Below, piece after piece: positions 9,634 to 18,443 of a stretch of DNA of 64,000 bases. The notes beneath the pieces are model-generated. The model ran no database searches and was not told where the DNA came from. It was given only the letters and a program-made list of their open reading frames with translations. Position 1 is the stretch's first letter. Every line of letters starts with the position of its first letter. The position numbers were made by a program, and so were the translations under genes. Origin of the DNA: an uncultured Clostridia bacterium (GTDB lineage: Bacteria; Bacillota; Clostridia; Christensenellales; CAG-917); NCBI GenBank assembly GCA_949286725.1, contig CASECZ010000003.1:62001-126000 (forward strand). The letters run 5' to 3'.

Positions 9634-10860
9634 ATGAACCTTAACGCGATAAAGAGCAAAAAGGCGGAAGCCGCAGAGTACATGGGGGAAGAAATTACTT
9701 CCGTCATCGCCGAATGCGGCAAGCGCGACCCCGGTTCGGAAGGGGAAAAGGCGGCGTGCGAGCGCATGGCGCAACAACTTTCCGATTACGGTTGCGACGA
9801 CGTCAAAGTGGAGTCGTTCGAGCTGCATCCCGCGGCGTTTATGGGCTGGATTTACATCACGGTCACGCTGGTGCTTGTGGCGTTCGGACTGTTTTTCGTG
9901 CCTCATTTTGCAGCGCAAATCGTATCCGTGGTGTTGATTGCCGTCGGTGCGGCAATAATGTTCGGCGAGTTCATCATGTACCGCCGCACGGTCGACAAAC
10001 TCTATCCCAAGAAGGTTTCGCACAACGTGACTGCGACCAAAAAGCCTGCGGGTGAAGTCAAATGCCGCATTTTCTACAACGGACATCCCGATGCGGCGTG
10101 CGAGTGGACTTTCAATTATCTGGGTGGCGGTGTGCTGTTCGGAGCGCACGTCGTCATAGGCATACTCGGCATGCTGTATCTGCTCGGCGTGCTCATCGCC
10201 TCCTTCTTCGTTGACGACGCCGACCTGGTGCTCAGGCTCGGGCTCGGCACGCTGACCTTCGTGCCTTCCTGGTTGCTTTATTACGTTCTGTGGAACGAGA
10301 AGCGCGTCGTGGACGGCGCGAACGACAACCTTACGGGCTGTTATATGGGCATTGCCGTTTTGAAGGCTTTGCAGGATGAGGGCATCGAACTCGAACACAC
10401 CGAAGTCGGCGTCATAATCTCCGGCTCGGAGGAAGCGGGGCTCAGAGGCGCGAAAGCGTGGTGCGAAGCGCATAAAGACGATTATAAGGACGTGCCGACC
10501 TACATCGTGTCGTACGACACCATTCACGAGGGCAAGTTCCTGCAAGTCAACGAACGCGACCTCAACGCGACGGTGAAAGCCGACGAGGAAATCAGCCGTC
10601 GTTTCAAAGCCGCGGCGGACAAACTCGGCATAACCTGTCACACGGGCAACGTGCCTTTCGGCGCGACGGATTCCGCCGCCTTCAATCAGGGCGGGTTCCG
10701 TGCCACGGGCATCACCGCGATGAACCACAACTTGCAGAACTATTATCACACCCGTTACGACAGCAGCGACAACCTCGACCTCGGTGCGCTGGCGGATTGT
10801 TTCGCCGTGTCCGTACAGGTGCTCGAAGACCTCGAAAACGACGCCGAGAAGCAGAACTGA
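9634..10860 (+). CDS. M28-family zinc peptidase-like membrane protein
   Basis: 408 residues. Aminopeptidase-like motifs are recognisable: a His in NGHPDAACEW, the bridging Asp in VDGANDNLTG, the Glu pair in SGSEEAGLRGA, an Asp in SYDTIHEG and a late His in NYYHTRYDSSDN. Between the N-terminal segment and the metal motifs there are two pairs of hydrophobic helices (FMGWIYITVTLVLVAFGLFF; IVSVVLIAVGAAIMF; then VVIGILGMLYLLGVLIASFF and LGTLTFVPSWLLYYVLW). The peptidase domain is thus interrupted by membrane segments. It probably hydrolyses peptides at the membrane; specificity is unknown. AAAGGAGG lies eight bases before the ATG. It is a monocistronic unit ending in a strong hairpin. Confidence 0.8.
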   Translation: MNLNAIKSKKAEAAEYMGEEITSVIAECGKRDPGSEGEKAACERMAQQLSDYGCDDVKVESFELHPAAFMGWIYITVTLVLVAFGLFFVPHFAAQIVSVVLIAVGAAIMFGEFIMYRRTVDKLYPKKVSHNVTATKKPAGEVKCRIFYNGHPDAACEWTFNYLGGGVLFGAHVVIGILGMLYLLGVLIASFFVDDADLVLRLGLGTLTFVPSWLLYYVLWNEKRVVDGANDNLTGCYMGIAVLKALQDEGIELEHTEVGVIISGSEEAGLRGAKAWCEAHKDDYKDVPTYIVSYDTIHEGKFLQVNERDLNATVKADEEISRRFKAAADKLGITCHTGNVPFGATDSAAFNQGGFRATGITAMNHNLQNYYHTRYDSSDNLDLGALADCFAVSVQVLEDLENDAEKQN

Positions 10861-10898
10861 CGGGGCTCCCGACAGGGACCGCGAACGAACGGAAAATC

Positions 10899-10928
10899 AA
10901 AACCGCACTCTTTCGGAGTGCGGTTTTT
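10899..10928. terminator. Bidirectional terminator after the M28-like gene
   Basis: AAAACCGCACTC (10899-10910), loop TTTCG, GAGTGCGGTTTT (10916-10927) plus T. It lies between the plus-strand peptidase and the minus-strand ABC fusion. Confidence 0.85.
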
Positions 10929-11011
10929 ATGTCGCAAGAATTCGGGTTGCGGTTTGCGCCCTTGCGTGCCTGCGCGAAACGCACAGTATGCGCGCGGACG
11001 CGCCGCGGGCG

Positions 11012-14000
11012 TCAGCCGCTTGCGCGCAAGGCTTTGACGGGGTCTTTCTTCGCCGCGAGTATTGCGGGAACAAGACCCGATATCATGGTGAGCACTATGC
11101 TCAGCACGACCAGCAACAGTGCGTGCAAAGGATTGAGCACCGCGAAGTTTTCGGGGGCTTCGGGAGCCAGGGTGGAAATCCAGTAGTTGATGGGGAAGTC
11201 GATTATCCACGCGAGGAATACGCCCAGTATGCCAGATACGGCGCCGATGATTCCCGTTTCGGCGTTGAACACGTTGCTGACGTCGATTTTGCGCGCGCCG
11301 ATGGAGCGCAGGACGCCGATTTCCGTCGTGCGTTCGAGCACGGATACGTAAGTGATGATTGCAATCATGACGCTGGACACGACGAGGGATATCGCCGCGA
11401 ACGCGATGAGTATGTACGATACGATGCCCACGACCTTGGTCAGCAGTTCGGATATGGTGCCCGCATAGTCGGTGTAGGTGACCGAAAGCGTCGGGTTGTC
11501 CTTGTTCCACTGGTCGAGGTAGGCGCAGATCTTGTCTTTTGCGTCGAACGTAGTGGGATAGATGTACGCGCCGATCGGCGTGTCGTCACCGCCGAGCGTC
11601 TGCATGACCGTCTGGTACGCGCTGTCGATGAGGTACAGTATGGATTGACCGCTGAGCGCGATTTCCGTGCCGGGGATTTCGAGGTCCATTCTGGGGAGGA
11701 ATGTCCTGATAAGTCCTTCGAGGTTGGATATGCCGGAAAGTTCTTTGAACTTTTCCCACAATTCGCTCATTGTCTTGCAGGCGCGCAAAGCCGCCTGGTC
11801 CTCTTCGGTAAGACCGTTGCGGAAGGATTCCAGCACACTTGCGAAAACTCCGTCCAGACTCGACAAATCGCCTTCCAGCAACAAATTCACAAGTTGTGTT
11901 ACGACGGTGCTTTCCGACATACCGAAAGTTTCGACCAAAGACACTATCTGGCTGAAATCGAAACTGAACTGTTTGCCCGTGAGAATGTTTCTGTCGGAAT
12001 TTGCGGCTTGCAGCTTGACTATATCGGAATTTGCCGCCTTTTGCAGGCAGAGTCGAGTGAGGTCCTCGGTGTAGGCGACGCCGTTTTGGAGCAGAGGAGT
12101 GAGAATGCCGCTCTTTACTCTGAGCACGCCGACAATGGTAACTTTCACGTTGTCCTCGTCGTCGAAGTAACTTGCGTAATCCTCGTTGATTTCGGCGCGG
12201 TTGAAGGTTCTTGTGCCGTCGCCGTTGTCAACCCAGCCCGCGTTGGAAGTATCGTAGTAGTTGTCGTTGGATATGACGGTAATCTGCGTGCCGAGTATGT
12301 TGTTGAAGTTTATGGGCGCGTAGTTGCCGTCGGCGTCCTTTTCGAGGTTGAGACCGAGCGCTTCGAGGATGGAGTAGTCGATCATATTGTAGCTGTTGAT
12401 GACCAACACCGCCTGTCTTGCTTTGAGGTTCATCGAGGCGTCGCTGCCGTTTGCGAGGCTGTCGTAGGCGTCGTTGCTGCCCGTTTGCTCGTACATTGCC
12501 TCGCGCAGTTGACCGTTGCCCGCGTCGGTGCCGGGATAGCCGCCCGCTATGATGTCGAACTGGTCGAGCATGAAACCGTCCCAAAGCAGTTGTTGCCAGC
12601 CGATGGGGCTGGTGGACATACCCATGGACGCCATGGCGTCGCCCAGTATGGACGAAGAAGCGGAAACGACGTTGTACTGGTTCCCGTTCTTGACGATAAG
12701 CGGCATTTCTATTGCATAACTGTATTTTATGGCGTTGAGCGTGTCGGGCAGTTTGTCGGGAATTTCCTGCACGTACGCCATGTATTCGTCCGTGATGACG
12801 TTGATGCCGAAGTTGATGCCCTCGACGCCCATGACTCCGCTGGGAGCGTACGGGGTGACGTAGTCCGAGTCGGGGAACTGTTCGCCGTCGCCACTCTCGA
12901 TTTCCATATTCATGAGGGAGTCGACGTCTATGTCGAGAGCCATGCTGTTGATTGTGAGCGGCATGCTGGAAAGAATGCTGCTTTCCATCTCATCCATATA
13001 GAGGTTGAAACCGTTGGAAAGGCTGAGAACGAGCGCGATGCCGATTATGCCTATACTGCCGGCGAACGCGGTGAGGAAGGTACGCGTGCGCTTGGCGATG
13101 AGGTTGCGCGCCGAAAGGGACAGCGCGGTGAAGAAGGACATCGAAGTGCGTTCCTTCTTTTCTTTGGGCTGTCCGCTGCGTTTTTTGAGTTTTACGGGTT
13201 GGTCGGGTGTGACGACCGCGACGAATTTTTCGTCCGAAGAGGGCTGTTCGTCCGTTGCAGGCGCTCCCGCCACGGACAGTGCGGCGTCGTGTTTGTCGGC
13301 AGCGAGCGCGAGCGCGTCGTGTGCCGTGGTCTGCGGGTTGTCCGCTTCCGCGTCCTCCGTCGTCGCCGTGGCGGCGGCAATGACGTCCTCCTTTTTGCCC
13401 TTTTTGCTCTTGCTCTTTTTGGCGGGTTTTTCGGGCTGGGGAGCGGGGGTCGCCTCTTCCTCTTTTATGTACGCTTCGATGGGCGACAGGTCGAAGTCCG
13501 TGACCGCGCCGACGGGCGAGAGTACGGTGGGCAGTCCGTCATAAGGATTGTTGTCCGAAATGACTTCGCCGTCCGTGAGCTCGATTATACGGGTGGAGTA
13601 ACGGCGGGCAAGTTCGGGGTTGTGCGTGACCATTATCACAAGCTTGTCGTCGGATATCTCCTGCAAGAGGTCCATGACCTGCTCGGAAGTCTTGCTGTCC
13701 AACGCCCCCGTGGGTTCGTCCGCGAGAATGATTTCGGGGTTGTTGACAATCGCGCGCGCGATAGCGACGCGTTGCATCTGTCCGCCCGAGAGCTGGTTGG
13801 GCTTCTTTTTGAGCTGGTTGCCGAGCCCCACGCGTTCGAGTGCTTCCGCCGCCTGTTTTTTTTTCTTCTTGCGCGAAACGCCGGAAATCGTCAGCGCGAG
13901 TTCCACGTTCTGCAAAATGTTCAGGTGAGGTATGAGGTTGTAGGATTGGAAAACGAAACCTATCGAACGGTTGCGGTAAGCGTCCCAGTCGCGGGAGCGG

Positions 14001-14215
14001 AATTCCTTTGTCGAGCGGTCGTTGATGATGAGATCGCCGTCCGTGTATTTGTCCAGACCGCCGATGATGTTGAGCATCGTGGTTTTTCCGCAGCCGGAAG
14101 GTCCCAGAATGGAGACGAATTCGCTCTTGCGGAAGTTGAGGTTGATGCCTCTGAGAGCGTGTACGACGGAGTCCGCCATACGATAGTCCTTAACGATATC
14201 GACCAGCTTCAACAT
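11012..14215 (-). CDS. MacB/LolD-FtsX type ABC transporter, ATPase fused to permease
   Basis: 1067 residues. The N-terminal 230 residues are a LolD/MacB-type ATPase: Walker [10 protein letters not shown], signature LSGGQMQR, Walker [13 protein letters not shown] long low-complexity charged linker follows (about residues 240-360, rich in A, K, E, D), then a MacB-type permease. The permease has one membrane helix near 385 ([16 protein letters not shown]), a large extracellular domain of about 450 residues, and three C-terminal helices. Such mechanotransmitter proteins export peptides or lipoproteins or drive cell-envelope processes; the substrate is unknown. A paralogue of the same plan is at 24270. 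The start is set by the conserved [12 protein letters not shown] consensus promoter lies upstream. Confidence 0.93.
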   Translation of the reverse strand: MLKLVDIVKDYRMADSVVHALRGINLNFRKSEFVSILGPSGCGKTTMLNIIGGLDKYTDGDLIINDRSTKEFRSRDWDAYRNRSIGFVFQSYNLIPHLNILQNVELALTISGVSRKKKKKQAAEALERVGLGNQLKKKPNQLSGGQMQRVAIARAIVNNPEIILADEPTGALDSKTSEQVMDLLQEISDDKLVIMVTHNPELARRYSTRIIELTDGEVISDNNPYDGLPTVLSPVGAVTDFDLSPIEAYIKEEEATPAPQPEKPAKKSKSKKGKKEDVIAAATATTEDAEADNPQTTAHDALALAADKHDAALSVAGAPATDEQPSSDEKFVAVVTPDQPVKLKKRSGQPKEKKERTSMSFFTALSLSARNLIAKRTRTFLTAFAGSIGIIGIALVLSLSNGFNLYMDEMESSILSSMPLTINSMALDIDVDSLMNMEIESGDGEQFPDSDYVTPYAPSGVMGVEGINFGINVITDEYMAYVQEIPDKLPDTLNAIKYSYAIEMPLIVKNGNQYNVVSASSSILGDAMASMGMSTSPIGWQQLLWDGFMLDQFDIIAGGYPGTDAGNGQLREAMYEQTGSNDAYDSLANGSDASMNLKARQAVLVINSYNMIDYSILEALGLNLEKDADGNYAPINFNNILGTQITVISNDNYYDTSNAGWVDNGDGTRTFNRAEINEDYASYFDDEDNVKVTIVGVLRVKSGILTPLLQNGVAYTEDLTRLCLQKAANSDIVKLQAANSDRNILTGKQFSFDFSQIVSLVETFGMSESTVVTQLVNLLLEGDLSSLDGVFASVLESFRNGLTEEDQAALRACKTMSELWEKFKELSGISNLEGLIRTFLPRMDLEIPGTEIALSGQSILYLIDSAYQTVMQTLGGDDTPIGAYIYPTTFDAKDKICAYLDQWNKDNPTLSVTYTDYAGTISELLTKVVGIVSYILIAFAAISLVVSSVMIAIITYVSVLERTTEIGVLRSIGARKIDVSNVFNAETGIIGAVSGILGVFLAWIIDFPINYWISTLAPEAPENFAVLNPLHALLLVVLSIVLTMISGLVPAILAAKKDPVKALRASG

Positions 14216-14315
14216 ATTCTTTACACACCTTACCGAAAAGAGTCAGCACCTTTTGCAAACGAAAATACGAGCGCGTACGCGCCCGCCTCCGCGAAACGAT
14301 AACCGTACATTAAAC

Positions 14316-14344
14316 ATTATATAGACATACACTCGATATGTCAA
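14316..14344 (-). promoter_or_regulatory. Consensus promoter of the ABC-FtsX fusion with internal inverted repeat
   Basis: Minus strand: TTGACA (14344-14339), 17-bp spacer, TATAAT (14321-14316), about 100 bp before the ATG. On the plus strand GACATA (14324-14329) and TATGTC (14337-14342) form an inverted repeat with a 7-bp centre inside the spacer, a plausible repressor site. Confidence 0.75.
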
Positions 14345-14394
14345 TGTTCAATGGTTATGCGTTCGGGATTTAATTTAACGACCGACAATCCGTA

Positions 14395-14423
14395 TTGAAA
14401 AAAACGCCGCGGAGTGTTAAAAT
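14395..14423 (+). promoter_or_regulatory. Promoter placed for a leaderless transcript of the 14430 gene
   Basis: TTGAAA (14395-14400), 17-bp spacer, TAAAAT (14418-14423). The ATG begins 6 nt after the -10 and no Shine-Dalgarno precedes it, so transcription would start at the ATG itself. Confidence 0.6.
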
Positions 14424-14429
14424 CTCAAT

Positions 14430-14975
14430 ATGAAACTTATTCGTGCGGTGCTTTACGCAATCTGGCAGTGGACGTGGGGATTCTTGCAGTCGCTTGCGGG
14501 ACTTTTTCTTTTGATGAAATACCGTCGTTGCAAGCGCGAATTTTTCCACGGAGCGGTGGTGGTATACCACAACGGAGCCTTCGGGGGAATTTCGCTCGGA
14601 ATGTTCGCGTTCGTCAACGCCTCCCGTCCCGAAAAGTGGTTGTACGACGCCGTAACCCACGAGTACGGGCACACGTTGCAGTCCCTTCTGCTCGGACCGC
14701 TGTACCTGCCGGTGATAGGTTTGCCCTCCGCGTTGTGGTGCAACCTGAAATCGGCAAACGAAATGCGCGCCGAAAAGGCGGTGTCCTATTACGATTTTTA
14801 CCCCGAAAAGTGGGCGAACAAATGGGGCGCCGCCGTTACGGGACGTGCGGTGCCGACCTGGGCGGACGATGTTGCGCGCGAACAGGCGAGGATGAATGCG
14901 GAAAGGGCGGGCGTCCTTTCGGATGACGGCGCAGACGCGCGGAACAGTCAAGGAGAAAAGAAGGATGAATGCTGA
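14430..14975 (+). CDS. Membrane-associated zincin-like protein with HEYGH motif
   Basis: 181 residues. An N-terminal hydrophobic segment (residues 6-30) is followed by HEYGHTLQS at 77-85, an HExxH zinc-protease-like motif, embedded in a conserved-looking LLLGPLYLPVIGLPSALW stretch that probably re-enters the membrane. The end of the fold is YYDFYPEKWANKWG. I recall similar uncharacterised proteins with HE(Y/F)GHT and FYxEKWAN motifs but no assigned function, and no third zinc ligand is obvious. The C-terminus is polar. Its last 11 bp overlap tcdA, implying co-expression. Peptidase activity is a motif-based inference. Confidence 0.75.
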   Translation: MKLIRAVLYAIWQWTWGFLQSLAGLFLLMKYRRCKREFFHGAVVVYHNGAFGGISLGMFAFVNASRPEKWLYDAVTHEYGHTLQSLLLGPLYLPVIGLPSALWCNLKSANEMRAEKAVSYYDFYPEKWANKWGAAVTGRAVPTWADDVAREQARMNAERAGVLSDDGADARNSQGEKKDEC

Positions 14976-15654
14976 ATTCACGCGGCGTACAGCCGCTTTG
15001 ATAGGCGAGGAAAACGTCGCCGCGCTGGGAGAGGCGAGCGTGCTCGTAGCGGGGCTCGGCGGCGTGGGCGGATACGTCGTCGAAGCGCTCGCGAGAGCGG
15101 GGGTAGGCAGACTGGGACTGCTGGATTTCGACGTTGTCAGTCCCACCGACCTGAACCGTCAGATAATAGCCACCGTGGACACTCTGGGCAGAAAGAAGAC
15201 CGACGTCGCGCGCGAAAGGGTGCTGTCGATAAATCCCGATTGCAAGGTGGAAACGTATGACCTGCGATATCTTCCCGACACGGCGGACAGCGTGCCTTTG
15301 GGCGGCTACGATTACGTCGTGGACGCCGTCGACAACGTCACCGCCAAGCTGGAACTCATAGCGCGGGCAAAGGCGGCAAATGTCAAAATCGTGAGTTCAA
15401 TGGGCACAGGAAACAGATTAACAGCCGATTTTGTCGTTTGTGACATAAAAAAGACTTCCGTGTGTCCGCTTGCGAAAGTGATGCGCAAAGAGTTGAGAGC
15501 AAGGGGAATAGAAGGGGTAAAGGTGCTTTATTCGCCGTCGTTGCCCACGAAAAGCGGCGAGGAAGCGCGCACGCCCGCGAGTATTTCGTATGTGCCCGCG
15601 TCGGCGGGATTGCGGCTCGCGCAGGAAGTCGTCGCCGACCTGATAAAACTTTGA
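14965..15654 (+). CDS. tcdA: tRNA threonylcarbamoyladenosine dehydratase (ThiF/HesA/MoeB family)
   Basis: 229 residues. TcdA (CsdL) dehydrates t6A37 of ANN-decoding tRNAs to the cyclic form ct6A in an ATP-dependent reaction. Visible are the nucleotide-binding AGLGGVGGYVVEALARAG, the LDFDVVSPTDLNRQ segment, a VDAVDNVTAKLELI Walker-B-like region, and the tail LPTKSGEEARTPASISYVPASAGL typical of this subfamily. The start at 14965 has AAGGAG nine bases upstream and matches the family N-terminus FTRRTAALIGEE; an in-frame ATG at 14896 lies inside the previous gene. Followed at once by a terminator. Confidence 0.93.
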   Translation: MNAEFTRRTAALIGEENVAALGEASVLVAGLGGVGGYVVEALARAGVGRLGLLDFDVVSPTDLNRQIIATVDTLGRKKTDVARERVLSINPDCKVETYDLRYLPDTADSVPLGGYDYVVDAVDNVTAKLELIARAKAANVKIVSSMGTGNRLTADFVVCDIKKTSVCPLAKVMRKELRARGIEGVKVLYSPSLPTKSGEEARTPASISYVPASAGLRLAQEVVADLIKL

Positions 15655-15684
15655 AAAAGTCCGCCTCAAACGGCGGACTTTTCA
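15655..15684. terminator. Bidirectional terminator between tcdA and dtd
   Basis: AAAAGTCCGCC (15655-15665) with GGCGGACTTTT (15672-15682), an 11-bp stem with a 6-nt loop shared by two convergent genes. Its right edge touches the dtd stop codon. Confidence 0.85.
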
Positions 15685-16125
15685 ACACTCGAACACGAAG
15701 GACAAAGGTCCGTCCTGTTGTTGCTCGATGTACATATGCGCGCCGAACACGCCGTTTTTCACGGTGACGCCCTCGGCGCGTATTTTTTCGGTGACGTACT
15801 TGTAGAGATATTCCGCGCGTTCCGGGTCTTCCGCGTTGCCGAAGTCGGGGCGGTTGCCCGTGCCTTTGCCTAGTTTGCCCGCAAGCGAGAATTGAGACAC
15901 AAGCAGAATTTCGCCGCCTGCGTCTTTTATGCCGATGTTCATCTTTCCGTTTTCGTCGCGGAACACGCGCAGTTTGGTCAGCTTCCGCGCGAAGTATTCG
16001 GCTTGGTCTTCCGTGTCGCCCTTGCATATGGCGAGGAATACCGTCAACCCGTTCGGGATTTCGCTGACGAGTTTGTCGTCCACGTACAGGGCGGAGCGGA
16101 AAGTTCTTTGAATTACGGCTCTCAT
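15682..16125 (-). CDS. dtd: D-aminoacyl-tRNA deacylase
   Basis: 147 residues, the usual DTD size. It hydrolyses D-amino acids (and glycine from tRNA-Ala) mischarged onto tRNA. The family start MRAVIQRTFRSALYVDDKLV is intact. The catalytic segment reads LLVSQFSLAGKLGKGTGNRPDF, and the cross-subunit Gly-cisPro-type motif region is represented near KNGVFGAHMYIEQQQDGP (GPxT-like end, here GPLSF). The frame is open far upstream, but the ATG at 16125 has AAAGGAG upstream and overlaps the preceding methyltransferase stop by 4 bp, indicating coupled translation. Confidence 0.93.
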   Translation of the reverse strand: MRAVIQRTFRSALYVDDKLVSEIPNGLTVFLAICKGDTEDQAEYFARKLTKLRVFRDENGKMNIGIKDAGGEILLVSQFSLAGKLGKGTGNRPDFGNAEDPERAEYLYKYVTEKIRAEGVTVKNGVFGAHMYIEQQQDGPLSFVFEC

Positions 16126-17345
16126 ATTTCTCCTTTGTCGTCGGCGCAGGTCACGGCGTCGGCGAAAACTTCGTTTTTGTCTTGTTCCGCATACGGAGCG
16201 CGCGTTTTCGCGGGCGGCGCGCCGAGGAAGGTGTAGAGGTTGCATTCCAGTTCGGAATTGTAGAGGCGGCGGACTTTGTCCGCACGGCGTCCGAAATATT
16301 TTTCGAATGCGCGGTAAGACGTGATGACGTACGCGCTCCATTCGTCGAGGCGGGAGAACGTCTCGCCGAAATCGCGGTAGAGCACTTTGAGTTCGTCTTC
16401 GTTCATCAGTCTTTCGCCGTAAGGGGGATTTGTCACAACAACGCCGTGCGCGTAGCGCGACGAAAAAGTGCGCATATCGGCGACTTGCAGATGAATCATA
16501 TCCGCGACGCCCGCACGTTCGGCGTGTTTCATTGCGAGTTTTACGGCGGCGGGATTTACGTCGCTGCCGCGAATGCGCAGTTTTGCCGAGCGGTTTATGA
16601 GCGCGCGCGCCTCTTCGCGCACGGAGGAAACGACTTCGGGCGCGTTGGCAAACTCCTCGAAAGCGAAGGAGCGGTTGAGCCCCGGCGCGGTGTCGGTGGC
16701 AATCAGCGCGGCTTCTATGGGCAGGGTGCCCGACCCGCAGAATGGGTCTGCAAATGCGCGGTCCCTGTTCCACACCGACAGCATGATTATGCTGGCGGCG
16801 AGGGTTTCCCTTATGGGGGCTTCGCCGAGGTAAACGCGGTATCCGCGTTTGTGAAGACCCGCTCCCGACGTGTCGAGCGCGAGCGTGACTTTGTCGTTGA
16901 CGACGGCGGCTTCCACCGAATAGGTCGCGCCGGTTTCCGCAAGGCGCGGCACGGAATACGCCTCGCAAAGAGCGGTGGCGGCGGCTTTTTTGACGATGCT
17001 CTGGATGTCGCTCAGCGAGAAGAGTTTGCTTTTTATGCTCTTTGCGGTGACGACAAGCGCGCCGTCGCGCGGCACCACGTCCTGCCAACGTATTTCGCGC
17101 GTGCGTTCGAACAGTTCGTCGAAGGTGTGCGCCTCGAACTCGGCGACGACTATGCGCACGCGACCCGCCGTCCGACAAAACACATTCGCACGCGCGACGT
17201 CGCGCATCGTGCCCTCGAAACATATTCTGCCGTATTCCGCGCCGCGCGGAGAATAACCCAAAGACGCGAGTTCGCGTTTGAGTACGGCTTCCGTTCCGCT
17301 TGCGGCGGCGGCTTGTATGCACAGTTGTCCGTCGAAAATGCTCAT
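16122..17345 (-). CDS. THUMP-domain class I RNA methyltransferase (RlmL/YpsC-like)
   Basis: 407 residues. An N-terminal ferredoxin-like/THUMP region (to about 160) is followed by a Rossmann methyltransferase with SAM site DPFCGSGTLPIEAA and catalytic TNPPYGER (NPPY), the signature of N2-guanine and related base methyltransferases. By family this is the YpsC/RlmL-N type that makes m2G in 23S rRNA; the exact target is inferred. The C-terminus has a charged extension beyond LYTFLGAP. The gene overlaps dtd by 4 bp. Its ATG lies 6 nt downstream of a consensus -10 with no Shine-Dalgarno, so the message is probably leaderless. Confidence 0.92.
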   Translation of the reverse strand: MSIFDGQLCIQAAAASGTEAVLKRELASLGYSPRGAEYGRICFEGTMRDVARANVFCRTAGRVRIVVAEFEAHTFDELFERTREIRWQDVVPRDGALVVTAKSIKSKLFSLSDIQSIVKKAAATALCEAYSVPRLAETGATYSVEAAVVNDKVTLALDTSGAGLHKRGYRVYLGEAPIRETLAASIIMLSVWNRDRAFADPFCGSGTLPIEAALIATDTAPGLNRSFAFEEFANAPEVVSSVREEARALINRSAKLRIRGSDVNPAAVKLAMKHAERAGVADMIHLQVADMRTFSSRYAHGVVVTNPPYGERLMNEDELKVLYRDFGETFSRLDEWSAYVITSYRAFEKYFGRRADKVRRLYNSELECNLYTFLGAPPAKTRAPYAEQDKNEVFADAVTCADDKGEI

Positions 17346-17351
17346 AGCGAA

Positions 17352-17380
17352 ATTGTACTATCCGCGGCGTTCCGTGTCAA
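17352..17380 (-). promoter_or_regulatory. Consensus promoter placed for a leaderless methyltransferase mRNA
   Basis: Minus strand: TTGACA (17380-17375), 17-bp spacer, TACAAT (17357-17352), then six bases and the ATG at 17345. No purine-rich ribosome site is present between -10 and ATG. Confidence 0.7.
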
Positions 17381-17410
17381 CCCGACAAGACCCCGATTGC
17401 CTCTCGGAGA

Positions 17411-17439
17411 TTGACTTAATCGCGCCGTTGAGATAGAAT
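17411..17439 (+). promoter_or_regulatory. Promoter of the nitroreductase operon
   Basis: TTGACT (17411-17416), 17-bp spacer, TAGAAT (17434-17439). The -10 covers the in-frame ATG at 17438, which rules that codon out as the start. Confidence 0.65.
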
Positions 17440-17479
17440 GTCAAAAAAGACATTCGGGAATCACCCGAACGGAGCCGAT

Positions 17480-18025
17480 ATGGATTTTGATTTCATCGAA
17501 CTTTGCAAGAAGCGCGAAAGTTGCCGTTCCTACACGGGCGCACCCGTGGACGATGCGGCTTTGCATACCATCGTCGAGGCGGGCAGACTTGCGCCGTCCG
17601 CCTGCAATTCCCAGCCGTGGAAGTTTTACGTCGTGAACGGTGACGAACACGCCGACACCGTGCGCCGCGGCGTGCAGATTATGGGCAACAACCGTTTCAC
17701 CGACAAGGCGACGGCGTTCATCGTCGTCACGGGCATCAAACCCAACTATCCCGAGCGCGTCGGTCAGGTGCTGTTCGGCAAGGAGTTCGCCTCCATCGAC
17801 ATAGGCATCGCCGTTGCCAACATGACGCTCTGCGCGACGACGTTGGGGCTCGGCACCTGCATACTCGGTATGTTCAACGAAAAGACGGTGAAAGAGGGCA
17901 TCGGTCTCTCCAAAAAGGACAAATGCAACGTCCAACTCGTCATTGCCGTGGGCGTTCCCGCTTCGGACGAACCTCGCCGCAAGAACAGAAAACCCGCCGA
18001 AGACGTCGCGGTGTTCGTGAAATAA
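17480..18025 (+). CDS. Nitroreductase family FMN-dependent oxidoreductase
   Basis: 181 residues. Nitroreductase fold: N-terminal FMN-phosphate motif KKRESCRSYTGAPVD (RxSxRx), then AGRLAPSACNSQPWKFYV, a classic FMN-contact segment, and IDIGIAVANMTLCATTLGLGTC around the dimer interface. The C-terminus is Lys/Arg-rich (EPRRKNRKPAEDVAVFVK). Members reduce nitro compounds, quinones or flavins with NAD(P)H; substrate cannot be told. The ATG at 17480 follows ACGGAG and starts MDFDFIELCKKRES. It heads a three-gene run with a membrane protein and an AlkD-like protein. Confidence 0.92.
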   Translation: MDFDFIELCKKRESCRSYTGAPVDDAALHTIVEAGRLAPSACNSQPWKFYVVNGDEHADTVRRGVQIMGNNRFTDKATAFIVVTGIKPNYPERVGQVLFGKEFASIDIGIAVANMTLCATTLGLGTCILGMFNEKTVKEGIGLSKKDKCNVQLVIAVGVPASDEPRRKNRKPAEDVAVFVK

Positions 18026-18053
18026 CGGCGCGGAGTTTCATCGCGGAGGAAAT

Positions 18054-18443
18054 ATGAAAATCAACAGAACCGCGAATATAATCGTGGCGGCATTCTGCCT
18101 TGCGATAGGTCTCGGACTCATCGGAGTGGGCATATACATCCTGGCAAAGGGAGCGGACTATTTCAGCGGCGGGCTGCTCATAGGAATGGGCGCGTTGGTG
18201 TGCGTGCTGTTCTGCCTTGCGACCTACCTCATCGTCCGTTACGACAAACTGCAAAAAGAGGCTGAAACGCAGGCCGACGCGCAAAAGGAAAAAGTCCGCG
18301 CCTTTATCGAACTCAAAATGAAGGAGGCGGACGAGCTCCGCGCGAAGTCCGCACACGGCGACGGAGCGAAGACTGACGACGCGACCCGCCCCGTGGAAAG
18401 CGACGGCGCGCAGTCGGACGACGACGCAAAAGAAAATGAATGA
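18054..18443 (+). CDS. Small two-helix membrane protein with charged tail
   Basis: 129 residues. Two membrane helices (IIVAAFCLAIGLGLIGVGIYIL and GGLLIGMGALVCVLFCLATYLIV) precede a strongly charged, probably helical cytoplasmic tail (KLQKEAETQADAQKEKVRAFIELKMKEADELRAK) that ends in a disordered D/A-rich stretch. GCGGAGG precedes the ATG. It overlaps the next gene by 8 bp (ATGAATGA). No recognisable family; function unknown. Confidence 0.75.
   Translation: MKINRTANIIVAAFCLAIGLGLIGVGIYILAKGADYFSGGLLIGMGALVCVLFCLATYLIVRYDKLQKEAETQADAQKEKVRAFIELKMKEADELRAKSAHGDGAKTDDATRPVESDGAQSDDDAKENE

Noticed and set aside
10784..14302. 1172-codon open frame on the plus strand
   Set aside because: Antisense to the ABC-FtsX fusion, which has complete ABC motifs and a consensus promoter; the shadow has none.
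17438..17480. Upstream ATG of the nitroreductase
   Set aside because: The ATG at 17438 lies within the -10 hexamer and has no ribosome site; the ATG at 17480 has both a ribosome site and the family N-terminus.
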